Assembly (NCBI GenBank): GCA_963674475.2
Contig: CAXXFQ010000021.1
Location: 106,969 to 170,968 of the forward strand
Source: CAXXFQ01 sp963674475
GTDB taxonomy: Bacteria > Planctomycetota > Planctomycetia > Pirellulales > Thermoguttaceae
Reading direction: 5' to 3'
DNA length: 64,000 nucleotides
Of this stretch, positions 53,688-62,463 are shown piece by piece (the stretch's first letter is position 1; each line of letters starts with the position of its first letter). The position numbers were made by a program, and so were the translations under genes. The notes under the pieces were generated by a model. It ran no database searches and was not told the DNA's origin. It saw only the letters and a list, made by a program, of their open reading frames with translations.

Positions 53688-55103
53688 TTACTTCTTGGCG
53701 GTTTTCTCTTCTTTGAGCGAGACTTCCGGCTCGACGAACTCGAACGTTTCGATCAGCGGCCGGTCGGCCGGTCCCATTCGTTCGACCAGATCTTGCTCCA
53801 CGGTGAACGTGAAGGCGACCTGTTGGCCGTGCTTGTTGGCGATGAGATAATAGTGCCAACGGATCGGAATTTCGGACACGGTTCCGTCAACCGTCACTTG
53901 CATGACGCGGTAGTCGTGGTCGTTGGCCTTCTGTCCGGCATAGACAAACTGGCCGAATTGGTCGCCGAGCGTTTTTTTGATTTCCTCTTGGTAGGCTTCC
54001 AGCGAAACGATCTTGCCCGCGTCGACTTGAGGCAACGTGGTGACATTGCACTGTGCGATCAGTTCTCCTTGGTCGATCATCCGGAGCACTCCGACTTGAT
54101 CGGAGGACCCGGTTTGATGCCAAGCTTGGTCGTGGAGGAAACGCCACTGGCCCTTTTTCGGTTCAAAGCAAAGGGGAGTTGCTTCCGGATCGGGATTCCA
54201 GTCGATTTCGGCCAACAACGCGTCGGAGAGCGACTCGGAATTGGCCAAGGGGGCGACCTTTAAATCGAGTTTGGCGACCACGTCGAGTCCGCTGCCAACA
54301 TGGCCGACATCGCGGGTTTCTTTGATGAGCATGCCGAGCCAGTCGATCCGGTTTCGTTTTTTCAGGAAGCGGTATTTCGCTTTGAGTTCGATTTGGGTCA
54401 TGATCCCGGCTACCAAACCGTCAACCTCGCCCTGCATTTCGAAGAGGAACGATTGCGCATCGACGTTGGCCAGTTGGCATTGGACATCCGAGGTTTGGAC
54501 TTCGTCAACTCCAAGGAGGGTTGCCAGCAGCGCGTTGGTCGGTTTCCAGGTTTCTCCGACGCCGATCTTTCCTTTCGGCAGAAGACGGTCCAGAAGCAGG
54601 CTGTTGGCCTGAAGGTCGATCAGTTCCAGTTCCTCACGAGTCAACGGGCCCTCGGGTGAAAAGAGGGTGCGTCGGTTTCCATCGACCACAGCGCCGATCA
54701 GATGACGCTGATCGCGGAGAACCGGTTTTTTCCCTTCTTTTTCGACTTTAATGACGGCGTCAGCATTGTGGTAGTACCGGGCCGCCACGGTTTTGCCGGC
54801 GAAATCGGGCGAGGTTTCGAGTGTCTTTTCGTCGTAGACGATTTGACCGACCACACTCATCTTGGCTCGATCGATTTTATCTCCGGTCGAGAAAATCAAG
54901 TCGCCGCCGACTTCCAGCTTGGCGGTAACCCGATCCAAGCTGCCGACTTTCCGTCCGTTTTGGATTTGATATTTTTGGTTGGTCTGATTCGGAGGGGCCG
55001 ATTTTTCGGTGGGCCCTTTTCCCCAAGCCGGCAAAGCGCAGAGGATCAGGGCCAAAATCGAAAAGGACAAGCCGAGACGGGTCACGTTTTTTCGAAGCGA
55101 CAT
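53688..55103 (-). CDS. Secreted protein, unknown function
   Basis: 471 residues with a clear signal peptide (basic start, LGLSFSILALILCALPAWG). The mature part is beta-rich with no cysteine clusters or membrane helix. It contains a GLVAGIMTQIELKAKYRF strand and ends in a Glu/Lys tail. From memory, similar long signal-peptide proteins occur in planctomycetes without a known role. The ribosome binding site GGAGGAG is strong. The last 15 residues lie just before the CinA-like gene (28-base gap), so both may be one transcript. Confidence 0.7.
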   Translation of the reverse strand: MSLRKNVTRLGLSFSILALILCALPAWGKGPTEKSAPPNQTNQKYQIQNGRKVGSLDRVTAKLEVGGDLIFSTGDKIDRAKMSVVGQIVYDEKTLETSPDFAGKTVAARYYHNADAVIKVEKEGKKPVLRDQRHLIGAVVDGNRRTLFSPEGPLTREELELIDLQANSLLLDRLLPKGKIGVGETWKPTNALLATLLGVDEVQTSDVQCQLANVDAQSFLFEMQGEVDGLVAGIMTQIELKAKYRFLKKRNRIDWLGMLIKETRDVGHVGSGLDVVAKLDLKVAPLANSESLSDALLAEIDWNPDPEATPLCFEPKKGQWRFLHDQAWHQTGSSDQVGVLRMIDQGELIAQCNVTTLPQVDAGKIVSLEAYQEEIKKTLGDQFGQFVYAGQKANDHDYRVMQVTVDGTVSEIPIRWHYYLIANKHGQQVAFTFTVEQDLVERMGPADRPLIETFEFVEPEVSLKEEKTAKK

Positions 55104-55856
55104 GAGAGGGCTCCTCCCCCTTTGATCTGGGGGTAATTTATAGGGATAGTACGAAGCAAGGACGGTGAGGAAAGACCAACGGTCTTCTGGAAAAGATCGA
55201 CTGGAAGAACCGTATCGGTTAAGAAAAAAGAGGCGGTCGAAGGGGACGCTCGCCGGTTTGGGGGCCCCTTTCGGAAAAAGCGGGGAGTACGGGGATGCCC
55301 AAATTGGCTAACCCTCAAAGTTGCTTGTGTGACAGCTCCTTTGGAAAAAAGTGTCTACCAAGCTTGGGGGGGAATTCGACGTCCAAGTCTTGTGCGTCGT
55401 TAGCCTTCATTTTCTCGGCGGGCTTTTCGGCAGGGAAATAGAAAAACTTGAGGAATTTTTCGCTTTTTTGCGTAACTTCTTCTTGGGACACTGCATCTAA
55501 TACGGTAAAGGGCGGAAAAGGTTTTTACTTCTTTCCCCTCCGGTTTGAGGGGGTGGATGTTTTGACTGAAATAGAAAAACGACACGCTTGATACGCTCTT
55601 GAAAGGGTGGATCCATTGGCGTTTTGGAAAAAAGGGAGTCTTTTATAAAAAGAAACGAATCTCCCGAGAAATTTAACAGAAAAAGCTGTGAAAAATTAAA
55701 GCCTCGGTTATCATGAAAGGTGGATGGAGAGGAAGCCTTTTTTGATAGTCGAAATTTTCAGAGATTCCAAGGAGAAGGGTAACAGAGAGGAGTCGGTTTT
55801 CCCTCTTAGGCAGCGGATGTCCCGGAAGACAAGGGGGGAGGAAAGGAGGAAGGGTT
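55104..55856. other. Long gene-free stretch upstream of the HTH-sigma factor
   Basis: 753 bases without a supported gene. An inverted repeat near 55629-55661 (GGGAG with CTCCC around CTTTTATAAAAAG) is visible. The end holds the strong ribosome binding site AAAGGAGGAAG of the sigma gene. I found no convincing promoter; the space may hold regulatory sites for an important regulator. Confidence 0.4.
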
Positions 55857-57536
55857 ATGCATAGTAACTATCACATCCCGGCAATCCGTCAGCTCCGCGA
55901 TCAGCAGGTTCACACTGCGGGGCGAGCCCAGAAGGTCGATCAGGTTAATTCGGCCGAAAAGCTCTTGAGTGAACTCGACCCACAAAAGACCTACAGCTAC
56001 GATTATATCTTTAGCCGGGTCACGAATTTCCAGCCGCAGCCCGGCCCGAACGTCCAGTTGACCGGGGAGGAGGCGCGTCACGACCTCAAGCTCTTCGTTG
56101 AGGACGTTTCCGATGCGGCCGATCTTTCCAGCTCCTCGGTGGGCGAGCGGGTCATGACGGTCGAGCAACTCAGCAAGGAGTTCAACGTTTCGACCAAAAC
56201 CATCTCTCGATGGCGCGAGCAAGGGCTGGTCAGCCGCCGATTTTTGATCGGAGGTCGCAAACGGGTCGGTTTCCTGCAGAGTTCGGTCGATCGATTCGTG
56301 TCGAAAAACACCGATCGGATCAAGCGAGGCGCTCGCTTTTCGCAGATGACCGAGAAGGAGAAGGACCAGATTATCCAGCGTGCTCGACGTTTGGTTCGGG
56401 CCGGGGGATGTCCTTCGGAGGTCACGAAGCGGTTGGCTCGTTATACCGGCCGAAGTGTCGAAACAATTCGATACACTATTCGGCAGCACGATCAAGAGCA
56501 TCCCGAATCGGCCTTGTTCCCCAATCATACGGGGCCGCTCCAGGAAGAGGCGAAGCGGCGAATATTCCGCCAGTATCGTGGCGGTGAGACGGTCGAAATG
56601 CTTGCCCAGCGTCACTGCCGAACGAGGACGAGTATTTATCGAATCGTCAATGAGATGCGTCTGCAGGAGGTTTTAGAGCTTCCTTTGGACAATATCTCCA
56701 ATGACGATTTTGCGACTTGGGAAAATACCAAGACCGAGCGTGAAATTCTCGGACCGATGCCGGAAGTCGAATCGCCGAAGCGGAAGCCGCGGCTGCCCAG
56801 TGGGCTTCCGTCTTACTTGGCTAGCCTGTACGAAATTCCGCTTCTCACGCGGGAGCAGGAGATGCATCTTTTTCGAAAGATGAACTACTTGAAGTTCAAA
56901 GCGGGCCTGCTGCGCGACCAACTCGATCCGAATCGTCCGCGAGCGAGCTTGATGGAGCGAATCGAAAAGCTTTACGAGGGTTCGGTCGAGATGAAAAATC
57001 TGATCATTCGAGCGAATCTTCGTCTGGTGGTTTCGATCGCCAAGAGGCATGTCGGGCCGGTCGAGGACTTTTTCGAGTTGGTCAGCGATGGAAACATTTC
57101 GTTGATCCGTGCGGTCGAGAAGTTCGATTATGCTCGGGGAAACAAGTTCAGTACCTACGCCAGTTGGGCGATCATGAAAAACTACGCCCGAACGATCCCT
57201 GGCGAACACCGACATCGGGACCGTTTTCGAACCAGTCACGAGGAGCTTTTCGTGGCGACCGAGGACGAGCGGACCGACCAGCACGAGTTGGAGGTGGCCT
57301 ACGAACAACGACAGAATCAGATCGAAGCGATTCTTGCGTGTCTCGACGAACGGGAGCAAATGATCATTATTCATCGATTTGGTCTGAAGGAAGGGCGTCC
57401 TCCGTTGACACTCAAGCAAGTTGGTGCCGAGATGGGTGTGACCAAGGAACGGGTCCGCCAGATCGAGGCCCGGGCGTTGAGCAAGCTTCGCGCGGCCGCG
57501 TCCGAAGTGAAGATCGAGATTCCCGAACCGGTATGA
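55857..57536 (+). CDS. Sigma-70-family factor with N-terminal helix-turn-helix modules
   Basis: 559 residues. Residues 1-95 are unassigned, with a YSYDYIFSRVTNF segment. Residues about 99-145 are an excisionase/MerR-like HTH (TVEQLSKEFNVSTKTISRWREQG) plus a wing (RRFLIGGRKRVGFLQSS). Residues 163-215 (SEVTKRLARYTGRSVETIRYTI) and 227-270 (EMLAQRHCRTRTSIYRIVNEM) are two more HTH-like units. From 378 on is a normal sigma core: region 2 (NLIIRANLRLVVSIAKRH, FFELVSDGNISLIRAVEKFDY, FSTYASWAIMKNYAR) and region 4 (LDEREQMIIIHRFGL, TLKQVGAEMGVTKERVRQIEARALSKLR). Region 3 is short. It should recognise promoters while carrying its own sequence-specific reader. Confidence 0.85.
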   Translation: MHSNYHIPAIRQLRDQQVHTAGRAQKVDQVNSAEKLLSELDPQKTYSYDYIFSRVTNFQPQPGPNVQLTGEEARHDLKLFVEDVSDAADLSSSSVGERVMTVEQLSKEFNVSTKTISRWREQGLVSRRFLIGGRKRVGFLQSSVDRFVSKNTDRIKRGARFSQMTEKEKDQIIQRARRLVRAGGCPSEVTKRLARYTGRSVETIRYTIRQHDQEHPESALFPNHTGPLQEEAKRRIFRQYRGGETVEMLAQRHCRTRTSIYRIVNEMRLQEVLELPLDNISNDDFATWENTKTEREILGPMPEVESPKRKPRLPSGLPSYLASLYEIPLLTREQEMHLFRKMNYLKFKAGLLRDQLDPNRPRASLMERIEKLYEGSVEMKNLIIRANLRLVVSIAKRHVGPVEDFFELVSDGNISLIRAVEKFDYARGNKFSTYASWAIMKNYARTIPGEHRHRDRFRTSHEELFVATEDERTDQHELEVAYEQRQNQIEAILACLDEREQMIIIHRFGLKEGRPPLTLKQVGAEMGVTKERVRQIEARALSKLRAAASEVKIEIPEPV

Positions 57537-57650
57537 TCGGGAGGGCTTGAGCGGTCGGGCGCGGGTTTCCGGTCTGAAGTTTTCCGAACCGGGGTTTCCG
57601 GTTTGGGCGGTCTCGACCTGACGCGTCAAACGAGATAAAATTAAATAGAT

Positions 57651-57694
57651 ACCCCCTCGACTCCTTCTTTCCGGCGGGAGTAAGGGGGTTTTTT
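57651..57694 (+). terminator. Terminator after the HTH-sigma gene
   Basis: ACCCCCT with ACTCC pairs with GGGAGT and AGGGGGT (13 base pairs with small bulges), followed by a T-run of six. Confidence 0.85.
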
Positions 57695-57717
57695 ATTGTC
57701 CTAGGTAAAATGGTTGG

Positions 57718-59691
57718 TTGAACAAGAGAGAGTCCGTTTTGGTTGATCCTGCTGTGAAAAATCGCCCCTTGCCGATGACCCCGGAAGAGGTCGCGGCGCG
57801 CGGCTGGGATGAGGTCGACGTGGTTTTCGTGACCGGAGACGCGTATGTCGACCACCCGAGTTTCGCCATGGCGATTCTTTCTCGAGTGCTTGAGGCGAAC
57901 GGGTACAGGGTGGCGATCCTCAGTCAGCCCGACTGGCACAGCTCGGCGCCGTGGAAGGCGTTCGGGCGACCGCGGCTGGCGTTTGCCGTCAGTGCGGGGA
58001 ATATGGACTCGATGGTCAACCATTATACGGCCAATCGAAAGATCCGCAGTGAAGACGCTTACAGCCCCGATGGTCAAATTCGCCGACGGCCCGACCGGGC
58101 GACCCTGGCCTATTGCCAACGGGCACGCGAGGCGTATCGGGGCGTGCCGATTATTGCCGGGGGAGTCGAAGCGTCGCTCCGCCGGCTGGCCCATTACGAT
58201 TATTGGAGCGACAAGGTGCGGCGGTCGATCCTGTTGGATGCCAAACCCGATCTGTTGGTCTACGGGATGGGTGAGGCGCCGCTGTTGGAAATTCTCAAAC
58301 GGCTGGACGCGGGCACGCCGATCGAGTCGATTCGTGACGTCCGTTCGACCGCCTATCGGCTCGGTGCCTCGACCCCGCCGCCCGACGATGACCGGACGGT
58401 TCGATTGCCGTCTTACGAGGAGGTTTCGGCCGATCGTCACGCTTTTGCCGAGATGACCCGTCTGGCCTACCTCGAAACGAACCCGTACTGCGCGCGCCGA
58501 CTGGTCCAGGTTCACGGCACCGAGTCGATCGTCGTTTGTCCGCCGTCGCTGCCGCTTGGCGAATCGGAAATCGATCGGATCTACGACCTGCCTTTCACCC
58601 GAAAGCCGCATCCGAGCTACGGCACCCAACGGATTCCCGCCTACGAGATGATCCGCGACTCGGTCCAAATCATGCGAGGCTGTTTCGGTGGGTGCGCCTT
58701 CTGTTCGTTGACTGCCCACCAGGGCCGGATCATCCAAAGCCGCTCAAAACAGTCGGTCCTGGCCGAGGTGCGGCGGATGACCGGGGACCCGGAGGTTCCG
58801 TTTTCCGGGACGGTGACCGATCTGGGCGGGCCGACGGCCAATATGTATCGGCTCGGTTGTCGTGAGAAAGAAAAACAAAAAACGTGTCGACGGACCAGTT
58901 GTCTTCACCCGGCGATTTGCAAGAATCTCGACACGGACCATACCGCTTTTATTAAACTTTTGGAGACGGTTGAGCGGGAGGAGGGGGTTGGGCGGGTTTT
59001 CATCGCGTCGGGAATCCGATTCGATCTGGCTTGTGGAAACCCTCGTTTTCTCGATCGGTTGGTTCGACACCATGTCGGCGGCCGTTTGAAAGTGGCGCCG
59101 GAACATGCCGACCCGGAAGTGTTGCGTCTGATGAAAAAACCGTTGATCGAGGTGTTCGACGCGTTTGCTCGGCAATTTTATGACGCCTCGGCGGCCGCCG
59201 GAAAACGACAATATCTGGTTCCCTATTTGATGGCCGGGCATCCGGGTTGCGATCTGGCCGCGATGGTCCGCGTGGCCGAATACCTCAAGAAGAACCGGTA
59301 CCGGGTCGAACAGGTCCAGGAATTTTTGCCCGCCCCGTTCGATCTGGCCACGGCCATGTACTACACTGGTCTCGATCCGTTTACCGGGAAGAAGGTCTAT
59401 GTTGCGCGAGGGGAGCGGGAGCGGCGCATGCAAAAGGCCCTGTTGCTTTATGATAAGCCGGAAAATCATCGGCTGGTGATCGAGGCGCTTCAGTTGGCCG
59501 GTCGGGAAGATCTGATCGGATACGGACCGGAATGCCTTGTTTCACCAAGGGGGCCGAAACGCCCGACGCAATCCGGGTCAAAATCGAAATCGAAATCAAA
59601 AAAGCCTTTTCGACGCTTTCCCAAAAAAACGAAGAAAGGGGCCGGCTCCAAGCAGAAGGGGCCCCGATCCGATTCTCGAAAACCTCGATAG
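57718..59691 (+). CDS. ygiQ: YgiQ-family radical SAM protein
   Basis: 657 residues. The N-terminal domain (LPMTPEEVAARGWDEVDVVFVTGDAYVDHPSF) is the conserved YgiQ opening. The radical SAM motif is GCFGGCAFCSL (CxxxCxxC), followed by a TIM-barrel core with GGPTANMY and CLHP cysteines. The C-terminal region ends in a Ser/Lys/Arg-rich basic tail of about 50 residues. The reaction of this family is not established. The frame begins at a TTG (57718) with no ribosome binding site; the first ATG (57775) would cut into the conserved N-terminus, so the exact start is uncertain. Confidence 0.88.
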   Translation: MNKRESVLVDPAVKNRPLPMTPEEVAARGWDEVDVVFVTGDAYVDHPSFAMAILSRVLEANGYRVAILSQPDWHSSAPWKAFGRPRLAFAVSAGNMDSMVNHYTANRKIRSEDAYSPDGQIRRRPDRATLAYCQRAREAYRGVPIIAGGVEASLRRLAHYDYWSDKVRRSILLDAKPDLLVYGMGEAPLLEILKRLDAGTPIESIRDVRSTAYRLGASTPPPDDDRTVRLPSYEEVSADRHAFAEMTRLAYLETNPYCARRLVQVHGTESIVVCPPSLPLGESEIDRIYDLPFTRKPHPSYGTQRIPAYEMIRDSVQIMRGCFGGCAFCSLTAHQGRIIQSRSKQSVLAEVRRMTGDPEVPFSGTVTDLGGPTANMYRLGCREKEKQKTCRRTSCLHPAICKNLDTDHTAFIKLLETVEREEGVGRVFIASGIRFDLACGNPRFLDRLVRHHVGGRLKVAPEHADPEVLRLMKKPLIEVFDAFARQFYDASAAAGKRQYLVPYLMAGHPGCDLAAMVRVAEYLKKNRYRVEQVQEFLPAPFDLATAMYYTGLDPFTGKKVYVARGERERRMQKALLLYDKPENHRLVIEALQLAGREDLIGYGPECLVSPRGPKRPTQSGSKSKSKSKKPFRRFPKKTKKGAGSKQKGPRSDSRKPR

Positions 59692-59727
59692 CCGATCTCG
59701 AATCAAGGCCCTTTGGGTTTCAAAAAA

Positions 59728-59772
59728 ACAGGGGGGAAACGCCGTGCTCAAAAAAAGCGTTTCCCCCCGTGT
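59728..59772 (+). terminator. Strong inverted repeat after ygiQ
   Basis: ACAGGGGGGAAACGC (59728-59742) pairs with GCGTTTCCCCCCGTGT (59757-59772) around an A-rich loop. Probably ends the ygiQ transcript, though no T-run follows. Confidence 0.6.
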
Positions 59773-59942
59773 CTCCATACAGAACGTTCGGATCGCGATC
59801 CTTACGCGATTCCCCAATATTTTTCCCCTTCTCTCGTTTCTCCCTGTAGAAGATGGACTTCTTGAAAATACCCTTTCTCTTAATTGAGGGGCGAATTGGT
59901 TTCCCAAAAGGTTTTACCTGGGTCGACGGCAGTCTCGGTTCC

Positions 59943-60010
59943 AAAAAAAATGCCGAGGAGGGCTCGGAGCGACTAAAAAGGTTTTTTGACTGGATTAAGT
60001 CGCCCCGAGC
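59943..60010 (-). terminator. Minus-strand terminator with two overlapping hairpins
   Basis: On the minus strand AGTCGC-CCCGAGC (60010-59998) can pair with GCTCGG-AGCGACT (59974-59962). The CCGAG of the second arm can instead pair with CTCGG further on, followed by a run of eight T (59950-59943). The two pairings exclude each other. Confidence 0.4.
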
Positions 60011-60189
60011 ATTCCTTCCGTGTCCGGATCCGGCAGGTCGTGAATCGACCTGAGACAATCGATACCGGAAGCGTCCTCGGCGGTCCCATCCTTGACAAGG
60101 GGTTTTTTCTTGGGAGCAGTTTTTTCTGGTAAAAAGGTTTTCTTGCAGAAGGTTTTTTGGAGACGGATGTTTTCGTCTATTAAGAACCG
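59995..60189 (-). pseudogene. Possible remnant of a lysine-rich protein (C-terminal 64 codons)
   Basis: A minus-strand frame of 64 sense codons ending in TAA at 59997-59995, just before a terminator-like hairpin. Codons look real: a Lys/Pro-rich block (PEKTAPKKKPLVKDGT) and an acidic end (CLRSIHDLPDPDTEGMLGAT). It is preceded by an in-frame stop and has no ATG, GTG or TTG start, so it is either the tail of a gene with a frameshift upstream or chance. The plus strand also has a 66-codon frame here (59853-60053) that I could not exclude. Confidence 0.3.
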
Positions 60190-60497
60190 TCAAAAAAGAC
60201 GTTTGCGCCTGATTCCAGGGATGGCAAAAGTTTTTTGGTGAAGAAGCGCGTTTCGAAAGAGTGACAAGAGGAGGGGCGTCTTCGTGGGACGCTTTGAGCG
60301 AGAAGAAGCGGGCTAGCGATTTGGTTTTACGGCACCAAAAGCCCATCGCGAAAAATGGAAATACCTTGTCCTTTTTCGCTACGTCGGCGTAAAGCCCATC
60401 AGCGTAAATCGCAAGTCTCGTTTTCCCAACCCCCACCATCTTTCTCTCCTGAAAAAGGATTGACGAAAGATTCTGTCGAGGCTTTTCTTCAAGTGGT

Positions 60498-60640
60498 TTT
60501 CATGTAAGTGTAGCGTCACGGGTGACAGCAGGAGAGATCCCCTGTTTGTCTAAGACCGAATTCGGAATAGGGTTTAACTTTTCCATTTCCCTCTCGGTTG
60601 CAAAGGGCCCACTACACTTGAGTGAAAGGCACTATAAAAA
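60498..60640 (+). repeat. Dispersed intergenic repeat, copy D
   Basis: The best copy for the terminal inverted repeats: left TTTCATGTAAGTGTAGCG and right CACTACACTTGAGTGAAA match as inverted repeats at 14 of 18 positions. Internal blocks follow the same order as A to C (AGGAGAGATCCCC, TTTTCCATTTCC, CGGTTGCAAAGGGC). Confidence 0.72.
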
Positions 60641-60944
60641 GCCGGAAAGCAAGTCGGCCGGAAATAAAAAAGAAACCGGCCAGCGAACTCTAAATATTGG
60701 TTTTATCCATCGTGCGACGCATGTCAAGCATTTCAGCAAATTTTTCCGGATGGATTTTTCTTTTTTTGAAAGAAGGTTTCGTATTTTCATTTCTTCCGCT
60801 TTCAAATACAATGTCCCGTGCTGTTGTGCGTACGGGGGGGAAATGCGGTTCGGAAGGAATCGCCGGACGCCCGCTTCCTTTTTCTAGGGGAAACCCCTCA
60901 TTTTTTCAGTTTTTTTAGCCGTTTTTTAAACGTCGTTTTCTAAT

Positions 60945-61451
60945 ATGGTCCCTTTCTTGAAACCAGATTTGCATCTCCATTCGGTGGTGGAGTTGACGCC
61001 CGAGTGGCTGCAGTCGCTTGGCATCGATTCGCTGCTTTTGGACGCCGACTGCACGCTCAAGGAATATCATAGCGAAATCCCCCTGCCGGAAGTGGCTCTC
61101 TGGCTGAAAATGGTTCGCCAGTATGGGGTCGGACTCTGCCTGGTTTCCAATGGCCGAGGACCGCGGATTCATCGGTTTGCCGAGAAGCTGGGGCTGCCCT
61201 ACGTCGCCACGGCGATGAAGCCGCTTCCGTTTGGATGTCGACGCGCGGTGCGGACGATGCAGTGGGACCCGAAACGGACCGCGATGGTAGGGGATCAGGT
61301 TTTTGCCGACGTGGCAGCCGGCCGTTTGGCCGGACTCTATACGATTCTGGTCGATCCGATTCGCCCCGATCTGGAGCCGTGGTTCACCAGGCTGAAGCGT
61401 CCCTTCGAACGGTGTTTCGTCAGTCGTCGGGTCGATTGCCCCGCCGGGTGA
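60945..61451 (+). CDS. YqeG/GEP4-type HAD phosphatase
   Basis: 168 residues, HAD superfamily class IIIA. Motif I is DADCTLKEY with the nucleophile and acid Asp pair (about residues 33-35), motif II is the Ser in LVSNG, motif III the Lys of MKPLPFG, and motif IV is GDQVFADV. The YqeG family includes the mitochondrial phosphatidylglycerophosphate phosphatase GEP4, so a phospholipid step is possible, but bacterial members vary. No signal peptide, and no ribosome binding site stands out before the ATG. Confidence 0.85.
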   Translation: MVPFLKPDLHLHSVVELTPEWLQSLGIDSLLLDADCTLKEYHSEIPLPEVALWLKMVRQYGVGLCLVSNGRGPRIHRFAEKLGLPYVATAMKPLPFGCRRAVRTMQWDPKRTAMVGDQVFADVAAGRLAGLYTILVDPIRPDLEPWFTRLKRPFERCFVSRRVDCPAG

Positions 61452-61610
61452 GTTTCGAAGCCTTTTTCCGTGGAAATAGGGTCTTTTCTCGACCTGACTG
61501 AGACGGAGAATGGGGGATGCCGGTGGTAAATTTCACCTGCTTTACCTATTTTTCGAAAACTCGGATTCCCGGAGTTTTCCATTCTCGCGTTTTCTTTTGG
61601 TTTAGCCTCG

Positions 61611-61638
61611 TTGACGGTTTTTCTATACGACGTATAAT
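61611..61638 (+). promoter_or_regulatory. Sigma-70-like promoter upstream of thioredoxin
   Basis: TTGACG (61611-61616), 16 bases, TATAAT (61633-61638, perfect -10). The predicted start near 61645 leaves a leader of about 250 bases to trxA. Confidence 0.65.
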
Positions 61639-61684
61639 CTTACAAGAAGTGGGATGCCCCCAGCCAAAGCGGGCGGGCGTTTTT

Positions 61685-61711
61685 ATAGCGCATTTTCATG
61701 TAAGGGTAGCG
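61685..61711 (-). repeat. Solo end of the dispersed repeat (copy E)
   Basis: TATAGCGCATTTTCATGTAAG continuing into GGTAGCG. Read on the minus strand it matches the right end of copies C and D, including the flanking GCGCTATA. No other part of the element follows, so it is a truncated copy or a parent of one end. Confidence 0.55.
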
Positions 61712-61894
61712 GGTTGGTTTGCGGTCTAGGCTTGCGGTCTTGCTTTGCGGTCTAGGAGAGAAGTGAAAAATTTGATATGTTTTTCAAACTCGATTTACTG
61801 CAATCCAGAGGAATTTTCCCCAAGCGGGTTTGACGCTACTCTAGATTGAAACGCGTTCTAGTTTTGCGAAAGATTTACCGGGAGTTTTCCATCC

Positions 61895-62224
61895 ATGGCT
61901 AATGTACAAGAATTTACGGATGCGAATTTCGAAGCTGAAGTTCTGCAAGCCAGTGAGCCGGTCTTGGTCGACTTTTGGGCCCCTTGGTGTGGTCCTTGTC
62001 GTATGATCGCGCCGGTTATCGACGAATTGGTCGAAGACCAAGGCGATTCAATCAAGGTGGGAAAGGTCAATATCGACGACAATCAAGGGATTGCCGCCGC
62101 CTACGGCGTGACCAGTATTCCGACGATCATGCTGTTTAAGGGTGGCGACATCCAAGATCGGTTTGTCGGGGTTCAGTCGAAGGCCCGCCTTGAAGAAGCG
62201 ATCGACGAAGCGCTTGAATCGTAA
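61895..62224 (+). CDS. trxA: Thioredoxin
   Basis: 109 residues; reduces protein disulphides with electrons from thioredoxin reductase. Active site W31CGPC35 in VDFWAPWCGPCRMIAP, buried Asp26, the cis-proline in SIPT, and the final GxxxxxxLEEAIDEAL helix. GGGAG lies before the ATG. It stands alone between repeat elements. Confidence 0.97.
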   Translation: MANVQEFTDANFEAEVLQASEPVLVDFWAPWCGPCRMIAPVIDELVEDQGDSIKVGKVNIDDNQGIAAAYGVTSIPTIMLFKGGDIQDRFVGVQSKARLEEAIDEALES

Positions 62225-62239
62225 CGTTTTTTTGAACGA

Positions 62240-62437
62240 GGCCGAGAGTGAGCGGCTTGATTCGTTTTGGAAAATCCGCCAAGCGAAAAAAATGCGCACG
62301 TCCCTGGCAGCCACGTCCCTGGCAGTCGGCCCTCCCGGCCGAGAGTGAGCGGCTTGATTCGCTTTGAAAAATCTGCCAAGCGAAAAAAATGCGCACGTCC
62401 CGGGCCGCCGACAGCCGGGCCCTCCCGGCCGAGCGTT
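62240..62437 (+). repeat. Tandem duplication downstream of thioredoxin
   Basis: Two units starting with GGCCGAGAGTGAGCGGCTTG (62240 and 62337, 97 bases apart) and a third partial start at 62427. Both units contain GCCAAGCGAAAAAAATGCGC and end in CCTCCC. The first unit also holds a 15-base internal repeat (CACGTCCCTGGCAGC twice). Each unit ends near TCGGCCCTCCCGGCCGA, a stem that could end both converging transcripts. No coding function is seen. Confidence 0.7.
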
Positions 62438-62463
62438 CTTTTGTTTTGCGCGAGCGCCGCGAG

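Larger units (their letters stand above)
59692..60944. other. Longest gene-free stretch (1.25 kb) with hairpins and repeat copy D
   Basis: It holds a strong inverted repeat at 59728-59772, a mixed hairpin at 59962-60010 with a T-run on the minus strand, a coding-like minus-strand frame without a start codon (59995-60189), and repeat copy D (60498-60640). A 239-codon frame at 59720-60439 on the minus strand has unnatural composition and I reject it. No transposase remnant is seen. Confidence 0.45.
61452..61894. other. Intergenic region with thioredoxin promoter and a solo repeat end
   Basis: 443 bases. The promoter TTGACG-N16-TATAAT is at 61611-61638. A lone end of the dispersed repeat lies at 61685-61711, in the leader between promoter and trxA. 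A G+C-rich hairpin-like stretch with a T-run (about 61656-61686) lies between them. No gene. Confidence 0.5.

Noticed and set aside
59720..60439. 239-codon minus-strand frame
   Set aside because: Composition is odd (Phe, Lys, Ser, Arg runs), no domain is visible, it overlaps hairpins and another, more protein-like frame.
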